Part shown: positions 33,073 through 42,268 of the stretch, piece after piece
Layout: every line of letters starts with the position of its first letter
How positions within the stretch are numbered: position 1 is the stretch's first letter
Assembly: GCF_003058225.1 (NCBI RefSeq)
Contig: NZ_QBUG01000002.1
Location: 124,001 to 188,000 of the forward strand
DNA: 64,000 nucleotides
Reading direction: 5' to 3'
DNA from: Promicromonospora sp. AC04
GTDB lineage: Bacteria > Actinomycetota > Actinomycetes > Actinomycetales > Cellulomonadaceae
Made by a program: the position numbers and the translations under genes
Notes under the pieces: generated by a model
Database searches by the model: none
What the model saw: only the letters and a program-made list of their open reading frames with translations
Told to the model about the DNA's origin: nothing

Positions 33073-34074
33073 ATGTTCGAACCAGCACAGACCGTCGTCC
33101 CGCCCAAGCTCCGCCCCGGCGACACCGTCCGGGTGATCGCACCCGCGATGTCGCGAACGATGGTCGTGGAGCACGACAACACCCGCTGGATCGACGAGCG
33201 GTTCGCCGCCATGGGGCTCACCCTCACGTTCGGCGAGCACGTCGACGAGGACGACCAGTTCCGCAGCAGCTCGATCGAGCACCGCGTGGCCGACCTGCAC
33301 GCCGCGTTCGCCGACCCCGGCGTGGCCGGGATCCTCACCGTGATCGGCGGGTTCAACAGCAACGAGCTGCTCCCCCACCTGGACTTCGACCTCATCGCGG
33401 CCAACCCGAAGGTCTTCTGCGGCTACTCGGACATCACCGCGCTGCAGAACGCGATCCTCGCCCGCACGGGCCTGGTCACCTACTCCGGCCCGCACTGGTC
33501 GAGCTGGGGCATGCGCGACCACTTCGAGCCCACCGGCGACTGGTTCCGCGCCGCGGTGGCGGACGACGCCCCGATCGCCGTCGAACCATCGCGGGCCTGG
33601 ACCGACGACATGTGGTTCGCCGACCAGGACGCCCGCACCCCGGTGCCCAACGAGGGCTGGTGGCGGCTGCGCCCGGGGCAGGCCTCCGGCCGGATCGTCG
33701 GCGGCAACCTCGGCACGCTCGCGCTGCTTCAGGGCACGGGGTACATGCCCTCCCTCGACGGCGCGCTGCTCTTCCTCGAGGACGACTTCGAGTCGGACGC
33801 GGCGGCCTTCGCGCGCCACCTCACCTCGCTGCTCCAGCTGCCCGACGCCGGCGGCGTCACCGGGCTGGTGATCGGCCGGTTCCAGACCAGCTCCGGCGTG
33901 ACGCGCGAGGCACTCGACGAGATCGTCGCGCGTCAGCCTGCGCTGCGCGGCAAGCCGGTCCTGGCCGGCGTGGACTTCGGGCACACGAGCCCGCTGCTCA
34001 CGTTCCCGGTCGGCGGGACGGCGGAGCTCTTGATCGGGGCAGACGGCGCGAGCCTGACGATCACGCGGCACTGA
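33073..34074 (+). CDS. S66-family serine carboxypeptidase, MccF/LD-carboxypeptidase-like
   Basis: A 333-residue cytoplasmic peptidase. The nucleophile lies in FCGYSDITAL (Ser119). The probable Glu is in LLFLEDDFE (Glu236) and the His in GVDFGHTSP (His304), giving the S66 Ser-Glu-His triad. Length and the GYSD/FGH context are closer to MccF (microcin C and related nucleotide-peptide detoxification) than to peptidoglycan LD-carboxypeptidase LdcA. No microcin-like biosynthesis genes are near, so a house-cleaning or immunity role is inference. Confidence 0.88.
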   Translation: MFEPAQTVVPPKLRPGDTVRVIAPAMSRTMVVEHDNTRWIDERFAAMGLTLTFGEHVDEDDQFRSSSIEHRVADLHAAFADPGVAGILTVIGGFNSNELLPHLDFDLIAANPKVFCGYSDITALQNAILARTGLVTYSGPHWSSWGMRDHFEPTGDWFRAAVADDAPIAVEPSRAWTDDMWFADQDARTPVPNEGWWRLRPGQASGRIVGGNLGTLALLQGTGYMPSLDGALLFLEDDFESDAAAFARHLTSLLQLPDAGGVTGLVIGRFQTSSGVTREALDEIVARQPALRGKPVLAGVDFGHTSPLLTFPVGGTAELLIGADGASLTITRH

Positions 34075-34091
34075 CCGGGACACATTCACGT

Positions 34092-34691
34092 TCAGGAGCC
34101 GCCGAACTCCTTGCGCCACGAGTCGAAGTCGATCTCCTCGGACCCGAACTCCTCCAGCCAGTCCACGAACCGGGCGCCGTACTTCTTGCCGCCCGACCCC
34201 AGGATCTCGTCGGATTCCGCTTCGGTGGGAGGGGTCAGGCCGAACGTCTCCTTCAGCCAGACCACGTACGCCTCGTGCCCAGGGGAGTGCTCCTCGTCGG
34301 AGTCCGCCTCGCGCTCCTCGTCCCAAGGGCTGAACAACTCGTCGTCGACAGCGAGCAGCCGGAACAGGTTCCGCAGACCCTCGATCACATCGAGATCGCC
34401 TTCGTCGCCGAAGCGGATGACGGGAAGCGTGGCAAGGTCGGCGCGGTCATCGCAGTGCCACAGGGCGTAGAACGAACCCGAGCCGGTGGCCTGTGCGAAC
34501 GGGGTAAGCCGGTCGAGGTGGCCTCGAGCTTCCTCTTCCCGCCCCTCCAGGATCAGCCACTCGACCAGACCGGCGTCGGGCCGGTCGTACTCGTAGAACT
34601 CGAACCCGTCCGAGAAATAGGCATCTCCGGGGCCGTCGGAGAACCCCTTGAGCAAGTTCAGCTCGGAAATGGGTGAGTACGCGTCGGTCAT
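34092..34691 (-). CDS. Unknown acidic protein, possibly SUKH/SMI1-like
   Basis: A 199-residue, very acidic, soluble protein beginning MTDAYSPISELNLLKGF. The segment WHCDDRADLATLPVIRFGDEGDLDVIEGLRN loosely recalls SMI1/KNR4 (SUKH) immunity proteins, but the match is weak. No signal peptide or membrane segment. It converges with the S66 gene with a gap of 17 bp. No toxin gene is adjacent. Confidence 0.6.
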   Translation of the reverse strand: MTDAYSPISELNLLKGFSDGPGDAYFSDGFEFYEYDRPDAGLVEWLILEGREEEARGHLDRLTPFAQATGSGSFYALWHCDDRADLATLPVIRFGDEGDLDVIEGLRNLFRLLAVDDELFSPWDEEREADSDEEHSPGHEAYVVWLKETFGLTPPTEAESDEILGSGGKKYGARFVDWLEEFGSEEIDFDSWRKEFGGS

Positions 34692-34847
34692 GTCATCTCC
34701 GGTGTGGAATCGAGTGGTTGAGTGTGGCGCGCACGCTACCGCCCGGCACTGACACCCGGTCCGTGAGGGATGCCGTCGCGGCTCAAACGCGCGCGGTCGC
34801 GACTCGCCTCGACCCAGAGCCGCCGTACGCCGTCGGCGAACCCGGAA

Positions 34848-34868
34848 ATTGAGTCGGGTCGACTCAGG
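34848..34868. promoter_or_regulatory. HAIR-like HspR operator upstream of Hsp20
   Basis: ATTGAGT-N7-ACTCAGG is one or two changes from the HAIR consensus CTTGAGT-N7-ACTCAAG bound by HspR in actinobacteria. It lies 37 bp upstream of the Hsp20 start. HspR repression relieved on heat shock is the expected control. Confidence 0.65.
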
Positions 34869-34905
34869 TTGAACCGATCATCAACCCCTTCCGGAGGAGA
34901 ACATC

Positions 34906-35328
34906 ATGACCACCGTTCTGACCCGTTCACCGTTCGCCCGCACCTGGGTCCGCGACCCGTGGAGCTCGCAGCTCGCCGCCGCCGCCGAGGGCCCCGTGCC
35001 CGCGGCCGACGTCTACCGCGAGGGCGAGGACCTCGTCGCCCGCCTCGACCTGCCGGGCGTCGACCCGGCCGACGACGTCACCGTCGAGGTCGAGGGCCGC
35101 AAGCTCGTCGTGCGCGGCGAGCGCAAGGACCAGCGCTCGGAGGAGTCCGAGGGCCGCCGCATCTCGGAGGTCCGCTTCGGCTCCTTCCGTCGTGTCGTCA
35201 CGCTGCCGAAGACCGTGGACGGCGACGCCGTCCGCGCGTCCTACGACGCGGGCGTCCTGACGGTCACCGTGCCCGGCGTCTTCGCCGGCACGACGCCGCA
35301 GCGCATCGAGGTCACCACCGCCGCCTGA
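34906..35328 (+). CDS. Hsp20/alpha-crystallin small heat-shock protein
   Basis: A 140-residue small heat-shock chaperone. The alpha-crystallin domain spans about residues 35-130 (DVYREGEDLVARLDLPGVDPADDVTVEVEGRKLVV...GSFRRVVTLP...SYDAGVLTVTVPG). The short N-terminal arm ends before PAADVY. GGAGGAG precedes the ATG. Its HAIR box suggests HspR control. It would hold unfolding proteins in the cytoplasm for refolding by DnaK. Confidence 0.92.
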   Translation: MTTVLTRSPFARTWVRDPWSSQLAAAAEGPVPAADVYREGEDLVARLDLPGVDPADDVTVEVEGRKLVVRGERKDQRSEESEGRRISEVRFGSFRRVVTLPKTVDGDAVRASYDAGVLTVTVPGVFAGTTPQRIEVTTAA

Positions 35329-35402
35329 TCACTCAGGCCCCGGCTCACGACGGCGTCCGACCGCACCCCGCGGCCGGACGCCGTCCGCGTTCTCGCTCCA
35401 GG

Positions 35403-35505
35403 ACGTCCGACCGACTTCGGTCGGACGTTTGACCTTGCTCACCGATTTCGGTCGGTTGCCTCGAGATCGGTCCAACGGTTGACCGATCTCGAGGCAACCG
35501 ACCGA
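35403..35505. terminator. Two successive hairpins between convergent genes
   Basis: The first is ACGTCCGACCGA-ct-TCGGTCGGACGT (35403-35428). The second has a 25-bp perfect stem (35448-35472 with 35481-35505) around an eight-base loop. Both lie between the Hsp20 and ROK kinase genes, which converge. Pieces of them (CGATTTCGGTCGG, GACATCGGACCGAAG) recur nearby. Bidirectional termination is likely. Confidence 0.65.
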
Positions 35506-35567
35506 TCTCATCCACGCGAGATGACATCGGACCGAAGTCACCGGCCCTCCGCGCGCTTGGGTTGATG

Positions 35568-36563
35568 TCAGCGGGCCAGCGCCGCGGCACCCACCACCAT
35601 CGCGTCCCCGCCGAGCGACGCCCTGCGCACCTCGATCGTGTGCCCCGACACGGGCGGCTCGTCGCGCAACCGGTCCAGGAGCGCGGGCTCCAGCAGGTCC
35701 CAGGCGCGGGCCAGCCCGCCGCCCACCACCACGTGTCCGACGTCGAGCAGCGCCGCCAGCACGAGGACCGCCGACCCGACGGCGCGGCCGGCGTCGGCGA
35801 GCACCTGGGCCGCAATCTCGTCGCCGGCGCGCGCCCGAGCCTCGATCTCCATAGCGCCGACGCCGACGGCCCTCGTGTCGCCGACTCCACCGGCACCTGC
35901 ACTCCCCACAGCTCTCGCGGCACCACCTCCCCCGGCACTCGCAACACCCACAGCCCCGGCGCTGCCGCCGCCCCCCGTGAGCTCCGCGTACCGGCGCTCC
36001 ACCGAGCGCCCCGACGCCAACGTCTCCAGGTGTCCCCGCTGGCCGCACGTGCACCGCGCGTCGCCGAACCCCGGCATGTGCCCGATCTCCCCGGCCGCGC
36101 CCGAGCCCCGGTACAGCGCGCCGTCCAGCCACAGCGCTCCCCCGACGCCGGTCCCGAGCGCGATGCCCGCCGCGGACCCGACCCCGCGGACGGCCCCCCA
36201 GGTTGCCTCGCCCACGAGGAACGAGTCGACGTCGTTCGCGACGGTGACCGGCAGGCCGGTCCGGGCCGCGAGCCCGGAGCGCAGGTTCGTGCCGGCCCAG
36301 TCGACGAACGAGTCGCTCGCCGCGAGCACCTCGCCCGTCACCGGGTCGACGATGCCCGCCGCGCCGACGCCGACGGCCGCCACCCGCACCCCTGCCGAGG
36401 CCGTCGCACGCGCCACCAGATCCGCGGCGACGTCGAGCATCGCGGCCCCGCCCGACGGCGTCGGCGCGGTCGCCGAGGCGAGCACCTCGCCGTCGGGCGT
36501 GACGACGGCGGCGCGGATCTTGGTGCCACCGATGTCGACGCCCGCCGTGGGCTGGTCCGTCAT
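35568..36563 (-). CDS. ROK-family sugar kinase with a Gly/Ala insertion
   Basis: A 331-residue kinase. It has the phosphate-binding start GVDIGGTKIRAAVV, the sugar-binding region ANDVDSFLVGEATW and ALGTGVGGAL. The ROK zinc motif reads CTCGQRGHLE, with His in place of the usual third Cys (CxCGxxGCLE). Residues about 205-245 are a Gly/Ala/Val-rich insertion. The start overlaps the stop of the ABC ATPase gene (ATGA). Substrate is probably an aldohexose or N-acetylhexosamine delivered by the importer it is coupled to. Confidence 0.88.
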   Translation of the reverse strand: MTDQPTAGVDIGGTKIRAAVVTPDGEVLASATAPTPSGGAAMLDVAADLVARATASAGVRVAAVGVGAAGIVDPVTGEVLAASDSFVDWAGTNLRSGLAARTGLPVTVANDVDSFLVGEATWGAVRGVGSAAGIALGTGVGGALWLDGALYRGSGAAGEIGHMPGFGDARCTCGQRGHLETLASGRSVERRYAELTGGGGSAGAVGVASAGGGGAARAVGSAGAGGVGDTRAVGVGAMEIEARARAGDEIAAQVLADAGRAVGSAVLVLAALLDVGHVVVGGGLARAWDLLEPALLDRLRDEPPVSGHTIEVRRASLGGDAMVVGAAALAR

Positions 36564-38347
36564 CGGGCGGCGCCGGGGGCCTCGGCGCCAACCGACACCA
36601 GCCGCAGCCGCGCCTCGCGCCGCTCGCGCTGCGCCGCCGGGTCCGGCGTCGGGACGGACGCCAGCAGCTCGGCCGTGTACAGCTCGCGCGGCGCGCTGAA
36701 CACCTCCGCCGTCGGGCCGCTCTCGACCAGGCGACCGGACCGCAGCACGGCCACCCGGTCGGTCAGCTCGTGCACCACGCCGAGGTCGTGGCTGATGAAC
36801 AGGCAGCCGAAACCCAGCTCCTCGTGCAGGTCGCGCAGGACCTGCAGCACCTCGGCCTGCACGGAGACGTCGAGGGCGCTCGTCGGCTCGTCGGCCACCA
36901 GCAGGCGCGGGCGCAGGGCCAGGGCGCGCGCCAGGCCGATGCGCTGACGCTGCCCGCCGGAGAACTCGTGCGGGTAGCGGCGCTCCGCGCCCGCGGGCAG
37001 CCGCACCGCGTCGAGCAGCTCGCGGACCCGCGCCTGCCGCTCGGCCCCGGACAGACGCCGCCCGTCCCGGCCGTGGATCGCCAGCGGTTCGGCGATCGAC
37101 TCGCCGACCAGCTTGCGCGGGTCCAGCGACCCGCCCGGGTCCTGGAACACGACGCCGACGTCGGCCAGCAGGCGCCGGCGCGCCCGGCCCCTGGCGCGCG
37201 CGATCGAGGTCCCGAGCAGCAGCACCTCGCCCGCGGACGGCGTCAGCAGGCCGAGGCACGCCCGCCCTGCCGTCGACTTGCCCGAGCCGGACTCGCCGAC
37301 CAGCCCCAGCATCTCGCCCGCGCGCACGGTCAGGTCCAGGCCGTCGACCGCGCGGACGTGTCGGCCCTGCACGCGGTAGTCGAGGCTGACGCCGCGCAGG
37401 TCCAGGACGATCTCGCGGTCATCGGCAGGATCGGCGACAGCCACCCGGTCCGACGCCGACAGCGCACCGCCGTCCGACACAGCGCCTGCCACCCCCGCGC
37501 TCGCCGGCGGCGCTGCCGGCACGGCATCGAGCAGGGCGCGTGTGTACTCGTGCGCGGGGTCGAGCAGCACCTGCTCCACGAGCCCGTGCTCCACGATCCG
37601 GCCGCCGCTCATCACGGCCACCTCGTCAGCGATGTCCGCGACCACGCCCATGTTGTGCGTGACGAGCAGCAGCGCGGTGCCGCGCTCGGCGACCAGCTCG
37701 CGCAGCAGGTCGAGGATCTCGGCCTGCACGGTGACGTCGAGCGCGGTGGTCGGCTCGTCCGCGACGATCAGGCGCGGCTCGCACGCCAGCGCGATGGCGA
37801 CGACCACCCGCTGCCGCTGGCCGCCGGACAGTTCGTGCGGGTACTGCCGCGCCCGCCGCTCCGGGTCGGGGATCCCGACCGACCGGAGCAGCTCGACGGC
37901 CCGCTCCCGGGCGACGACGCGCGGGATCCGCTCGTGGTTCAGCACCGCCTCGGCGATCTGGTCGCCGAGGGTCATGGTCGGGTTGAGCGCCGTCATCGGC
38001 TCCTGGAAGACCATGGACGCCACGCGGCCCCGCAGGTCCACGAGCTGGTCCTCGGGTGTGGCGACGACGCCGCGCAACCGCCCGCCGTCGTCCAGCTCCA
38101 CCGACCCGGTGACCCGCGCCGTCGAGGGCAGCAACCCCAGCACCGAGAGCGAGGTGACGCTCTTGCCCGAGCCCGACTCGCCCACCAGGGCGACCACCCG
38201 GCCGCGCCGCACCTCGAGGTCGATGCCGCGCACGGCGGGCACCTCGCCCGAGCCGGTGGTGAAGGTGACGTTCAGGTCCCGGATGCGCAGGACGACGTCG
38301 TCGGCCGGCGCCTCCTGCCCGGGCCCGGATGCGGGCAGCGCGCTCAT
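36560..38347 (-). CDS. Fused dual ATP-binding subunit of a peptide-type ABC importer (DppDF-like)
   Basis: A 595-residue protein with two complete ATPase domains. The first has GESGSGKSV, LSGGQRQRVVVAIAL and LIVADEPTTALD. The second has GESGSGKST, FSGGQRQRIGLARAL and LLVADEPTSALD. A disordered Ala/Ser linker (about 280-315) joins them. The second domain ends with the usual oligopeptide-type extension. It overlaps the permease upstream and the ROK kinase downstream by four bases each. Confidence 0.92.
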   Translation of the reverse strand: MSALPASGPGQEAPADDVVLRIRDLNVTFTTGSGEVPAVRGIDLEVRRGRVVALVGESGSGKSVTSLSVLGLLPSTARVTGSVELDDGGRLRGVVATPEDQLVDLRGRVASMVFQEPMTALNPTMTLGDQIAEAVLNHERIPRVVARERAVELLRSVGIPDPERRARQYPHELSGGQRQRVVVAIALACEPRLIVADEPTTALDVTVQAEILDLLRELVAERGTALLLVTHNMGVVADIADEVAVMSGGRIVEHGLVEQVLLDPAHEYTRALLDAVPAAPPASAGVAGAVSDGGALSASDRVAVADPADDREIVLDLRGVSLDYRVQGRHVRAVDGLDLTVRAGEMLGLVGESGSGKSTAGRACLGLLTPSAGEVLLLGTSIARARGRARRRLLADVGVVFQDPGGSLDPRKLVGESIAEPLAIHGRDGRRLSGAERQARVRELLDAVRLPAGAERRYPHEFSGGQRQRIGLARALALRPRLLVADEPTSALDVSVQAEVLQVLRDLHEELGFGCLFISHDLGVVHELTDRVAVLRSGRLVESGPTAEVFSAPRELYTAELLASVPTPDPAAQRERREARLRLVSVGAEAPGAAR

Positions 38348-39180
38348 GCCGTCCTCCCCTTCACGTCGACGACGTCCCGCAGCCCGTCACCCACGAAGTT
38401 CAGGGCGCACACCACGATCACTATCGCGAGGCCCGGCGGCAGGATGAGCCACCACGCGCCCTGGTAGATGTAGTTGATGCCGTCGTTGAGCATCGCGCCC
38501 CAGTCGGTCGTGGGCGGCTGGACGCCCATCCCGAGAAAGCTGATGTACGCGACGAGCAGGATGGCGTCGGCGACCTGGAAGGTCGCGTTCACCACCACGG
38601 TGCCGACGGTGTTCGGGATGACGTGCGACAGCACGGTGCGGCTGTGGGTGGCGCCCATCGCGCGGGCCGCGACCACGTAGTCGCGCGTCCGGACCGACAG
38701 GGCCTCCGCCCGGATCAGCCGGGCGGGCACCAGCCAGGACACCAGGCCCAGGACGACGATCATCATCCCGACCGTCGGCCGCACGATGGTGGACAGCACC
38801 AGCAGCAGGAAGATCGCGGGGATCGCGATCCCGGCGTCGACCACGCGCATCATGACGGCGTCCACGACGCCGCCCACGTACCCGGCGACCGCGCCCCAGA
38901 GGGTGCCGACCACCGTCGCGAGCGCCCCCGCCAGGACCCCGACCAGCAGCGACACCCGGCCGGCGACCATGAGCCGGCCCAGGTTGTCGTAGCCGAGCGC
39001 ATCCGTGCCGAGGGGATGCCCGTCGACACCGGGCGGCAGGTTGGCGGCGCCGAGGTCGGTCGCCACCTGCTCGGTGGGGTGGACCAGCGGGCCGAGCACC
39101 GCGAACAGCACGAGGATCGCGAGCGCGACCGCGCCCACCACGGCCAGCCGGTTGGTGGCGAACCGCCGCAGCCCGGTCAT
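38344..39180 (-). CDS. Peptide-type ABC transporter permease (DppC-like)
   Basis: A 278-residue permease with six helices. The start MTGLRRFATNRLAVVGAVAL is typical of DppC/OppC. The coupling region is VRTRDYVVAARAMGATHSRTVLSHVIPN and the C-terminus ends GDGLRDVVDVKGRTA. Four-base overlaps with both neighbours. Confidence 0.92.
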   Translation of the reverse strand: MTGLRRFATNRLAVVGAVALAILVLFAVLGPLVHPTEQVATDLGAANLPPGVDGHPLGTDALGYDNLGRLMVAGRVSLLVGVLAGALATVVGTLWGAVAGYVGGVVDAVMMRVVDAGIAIPAIFLLLVLSTIVRPTVGMMIVVLGLVSWLVPARLIRAEALSVRTRDYVVAARAMGATHSRTVLSHVIPNTVGTVVVNATFQVADAILLVAYISFLGMGVQPPTTDWGAMLNDGINYIYQGAWWLILPPGLAIVIVVCALNFVGDGLRDVVDVKGRTA

Positions 39181-40214
39181 CGCAGGCCTCCCCGGGTGCG
39201 CGGGTCCAGGAGCGCCTGGATGACGTCGGCGAGCAGGGAGCCCACGACGGTGGCCACCGAGATGACCAGCACGCAGCCGAGCAGCACCGGGAAGTCGCTG
39301 CTCTGCGCGGCGCTCCAGAACAGCAGGCCCATGCCGGGGTAGTTGAACAGCTGCTCGACGACGAGCGCGCCGCCGAACATGACGGGCAGGTAGTAGCCGA
39401 GCATCGCGACCACCGGCGTCAGCGAGTTGCGCAGCACGTGCCGGACCACCACGTCCCGGTAGGCGGTGCCTTTGGCGCGGGCGGTGCGGACGTAGTCCTC
39501 GCCGAGGTTGTCCAGCGTCGAGGAGCGCATGTAGCGGCTGAACGTCGCCACGATCGGCACGGCGCCCGTGAGCACGGGCAGCACGAGCCCGGCGGGCTGG
39601 GACAGGACCTCGGCTATCCCGTTGCCCTGCGGCGCCGCCGCCGGGAACAGCCCCGCGTTCTGGCTGAGCAGCAGGATCAGGAGCATCCCGAGAAAGAACG
39701 TGGGGGTCGAGTAGGCGACGATCGCGAGGGTCGAGAACCAGTAGTCGACGGCGCGGTTGCGGCGCACCGCCTGGTAGACGCCGACCGGCACGGCGACGAT
39801 CACAGCGACGACCAGCGAGAGGCCGGTCAGCAGCAGCGTCTTGGGCAGCCGCATGCCTATCGCGTCGGCGACCGACTGGTTCAGCAGGTACGACTCGCCG
39901 AGGTCGCCCGTCAGCGATCGCCCGAGGAACGACAGGTACTGCAGCACCACGGGCTGGTCCAGGCCGTTGGCGGCCTCGAACGCCGCTATCTGCTCCGGCG
40001 TGGCCTGCTGGCCGAGGACGCCGCGGGCCGGTCCGCCCGGCAGCGCGTGCAGCAGCGCGAACACGATGACGCTGACCACGAGGATCACGGCGAGCGCCTG
40101 CAGGACGCGCCGGACCAGGAAGCGGCCGAAGCCGCCGCGCTGGGCTCTGACGAGCCCTGGCGCGGCGACTCCGGCTTCGACGGACCCGCTCTGTACGGGG
40201 ATGGCTGTCGTCAT
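39177..40214 (-). CDS. Peptide-type ABC transporter permease (DppB-like)
   Basis: A 345-residue permease with a longer N-terminal tail, then GRFLVRRVLQALAVILVVSVIVFALLHALPGGPA and the coupling loop DNLGEDYVRTARAKGTAYRDVVVRHVLRN. The C-terminus ends DPRTRGGLR. Its ATG is one base from the stop of the binding-protein gene. Confidence 0.92.
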   Translation of the reverse strand: MTTAIPVQSGSVEAGVAAPGLVRAQRGGFGRFLVRRVLQALAVILVVSVIVFALLHALPGGPARGVLGQQATPEQIAAFEAANGLDQPVVLQYLSFLGRSLTGDLGESYLLNQSVADAIGMRLPKTLLLTGLSLVVAVIVAVPVGVYQAVRRNRAVDYWFSTLAIVAYSTPTFFLGMLLILLLSQNAGLFPAAAPQGNGIAEVLSQPAGLVLPVLTGAVPIVATFSRYMRSSTLDNLGEDYVRTARAKGTAYRDVVVRHVLRNSLTPVVAMLGYYLPVMFGGALVVEQLFNYPGMGLLFWSAAQSSDFPVLLGCVLVISVATVVGSLLADVIQALLDPRTRGGLR

Positions 40215-40215
40215 G

Positions 40216-42027
40216 TCAGCCGGCCCAGCTCCAGCGCTGCGGGTGGAAGCTGGCCAGCGGGTCCTGCGTGGTGCCCTCCAGGCCGTCCTTGATCACCGAG
40301 ACCTGGTAGACGGGGTTGGGCAGCCACATGACCGGGAGGTTCTCGGCCCCGTACTTCGAGTACGCCTGCATCACCGACGGGTCGGTGCTCTCGGTGGAGT
40401 CGAGCATGAGCGTGTCGAACTCGTCGTCGGAGTAGGAGCCGAAGTTCGACGCCGCGCCCGTGCCGAACACGCGCTCGCCGCTCGGGTAGCCGCCGAAGTA
40501 CCAGCTGCCCGCCGTGCCGAAGAACGGCAGCTCCCAGTCGCAGTCGGGCTGGTCGGCGGTGCACGGGGCGATCGAGGAGAGCACCGTGTTCAGCGGCGCC
40601 GACTCGATGCTGACGGCGACGCCCGCCTGGTCGAAGGTGGACTTGATCTCCGCGAACATGTTGTCCGTCTCGGCCGAGCCGCTCTGCGACAGGATCGTGA
40701 TGGCGAGCTGCTGCCCGTCCTCGATGCCGTCACCGCACTCGTCGTCGCCGTCGCCGGGGGCGGTGCACTCGAGCACGCCGTCCGAGCCGGCGGTCCAGCC
40801 GTGGTCGGCCAGCAGCGCGGCCGCGGCCTCCGGGTCGAAGGGGTACGGGTTCTCCTTCTGCTCGTCGGAGAGGAAGTCGCTCTCGGGGTTCTGCGGCACG
40901 GGGCCGTAGCCGGGCAGCGCCGCACCCTTCCAGATGACGTCGGAGATCTGCTCCTGGTCCACGAGCTGCTGCAGCGCCTGGCGCACGTAGAGCTGGCGGT
41001 AGACCGGGCCCATCTCGGGGTGGTTGAAGTTGTACGGCATATACGTGATGGACCAGCCCGCCCACGGCTCGACGGCGTAGCCGAGCTGCTCGTACTGCTC
41101 CGGCGCGTCGAGGCCCGTCGTCGGGATGTACCCGTAGTCGACGGCGCCGGACCGCACCGCGTTCACCTCGGCGTCCGTGGACGTGTACGGGAGCAGGTTG
41201 ACGGTGTCGATCGAGGCGGCGTCGTCGCCGTCGTACTTCTCGTTCCTGGTCAGCTCGACCTGGCCGGCGTCCGAGAACCCGGTCAGCGAGTACGGGCCGT
41301 TGATTGTCTGCCACAGCGGGTTGGTCTCGTACGTGCCCAGGTCCTCGCTCTGGGTGACGAGGTAGTCGAAGATCGCCTTGGCGCCCTTCTCGGTCTCCGC
41401 GAGCGCCGGGTCGGGCTCTTCGTCGTCGGCGGTCTTGGCCCAGGCGTGGGCCGGGAGGGGCACGATGAGGTTGAGCTGGGAGGCCTGCAGCCACTCCGGG
41501 TTGTAGACCTTGTCGAACGTGAGCTCGACGGTCTTGTCGTCGGGCGTGGCGACGTCGGTGACGTTGTCGGGCATGCGGCCCTCGGAGTAGCTGGCCCAGA
41601 CGTCCGTGTTGGCGCGCACGAGGTCGAACCAGAACTTCACGTCCGCCGAGGTGACGGGCTCGCCGTCGCTCCAGGTGCGGCCCTCGTCGAGGGTGATGGT
41701 CACGGAGCGGCCGTCGTCGGAGAAGGTGATGTCGGAGGCGAGATCGGCCGTCGCCACGCGGCCCACCTCGCCCTCGGAGCCGTCGTACGCGACGAGCGGC
41801 TCCCAGAGGGTGCGCATGATCGCGGAGTTGTGGGTCGCGAGCTTGCCCGCGATGCCCAGCGGCACTATCCAGTTGGGGGTCGCGTTGGCGGGCAGGGCGT
41901 AGTTGACGTCGGTGCGGCCGGCCGCCTCGTCCGCGCCGGAGGACGCGGAGCATCCGGCGAGGAGGGCGACGGCGGCGGCCGCGCCGACGGCCAGCCGTGC
42001 CGCCCGTCCGGCATGCGTGGTGCGCAT
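40216..42027 (-). CDS. Peptide-type substrate-binding lipoprotein (DppA/SBP_bac_5)
   Basis: A 603-residue family 5 binding protein. The signal peptide ends in a LLAGC lipobox. Recognisable segments are LATHNSAIMRTLWEPLVAYDG, ITLDEGRTWSDGEPVTSADVKFW and PEMGPVYRQLYVRQALQQLVDQ. ATG 42027 has AAGGAG seven bases upstream. It heads the operon. Members bind peptides, but in actinobacteria many bind oligosaccharides; the linked ROK kinase and ROK repressor favour a sugar-containing ligand. Confidence 0.9.
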   Translation of the reverse strand: MRTTHAGRAARLAVGAAAAVALLAGCSASSGADEAAGRTDVNYALPANATPNWIVPLGIAGKLATHNSAIMRTLWEPLVAYDGSEGEVGRVATADLASDITFSDDGRSVTITLDEGRTWSDGEPVTSADVKFWFDLVRANTDVWASYSEGRMPDNVTDVATPDDKTVELTFDKVYNPEWLQASQLNLIVPLPAHAWAKTADDEEPDPALAETEKGAKAIFDYLVTQSEDLGTYETNPLWQTINGPYSLTGFSDAGQVELTRNEKYDGDDAASIDTVNLLPYTSTDAEVNAVRSGAVDYGYIPTTGLDAPEQYEQLGYAVEPWAGWSITYMPYNFNHPEMGPVYRQLYVRQALQQLVDQEQISDVIWKGAALPGYGPVPQNPESDFLSDEQKENPYPFDPEAAAALLADHGWTAGSDGVLECTAPGDGDDECGDGIEDGQQLAITILSQSGSAETDNMFAEIKSTFDQAGVAVSIESAPLNTVLSSIAPCTADQPDCDWELPFFGTAGSWYFGGYPSGERVFGTGAASNFGSYSDDEFDTLMLDSTESTDPSVMQAYSKYGAENLPVMWLPNPVYQVSVIKDGLEGTTQDPLASFHPQRWSWAG

Positions 42028-42087
42028 CAGAGGTCTCCTTGGTTCGCGGGGCCGTCGCAGCGGGAGCCTGTGCGGCTCGGGCACTTG

Positions 42088-42102
42088 ATTCGGCGGCCGA
42101 AT
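42088..42102. promoter_or_regulatory. Palindrome ATTCGGC-g-GCCGAAT in the ROK divergent region
   Basis: A perfect 7+1+7 palindrome lies 60 bp upstream of the binding-protein start. Similar half-sites TTAATTCGGCA and CCCGAATCT lie further on in the same AT-richer intergenic region. It is a good candidate operator for the divergent ROK repressor. Confidence 0.5.
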
Positions 42103-42268
42103 AATCCAGCACCGTAGACGTACAAAGTTGCCCGAATCTATGCAGAATCCGTAACAAAGCTGTTAATTCGGCACCGCAAAAAGCCCGCTCTGCCCTACCC
42201 GGAGTCGACGTGGTGCAGACTCTTGCCCGTCGCTTGTTCCACGTTCGAAAAAAAGTCTGGAGGTGGCC

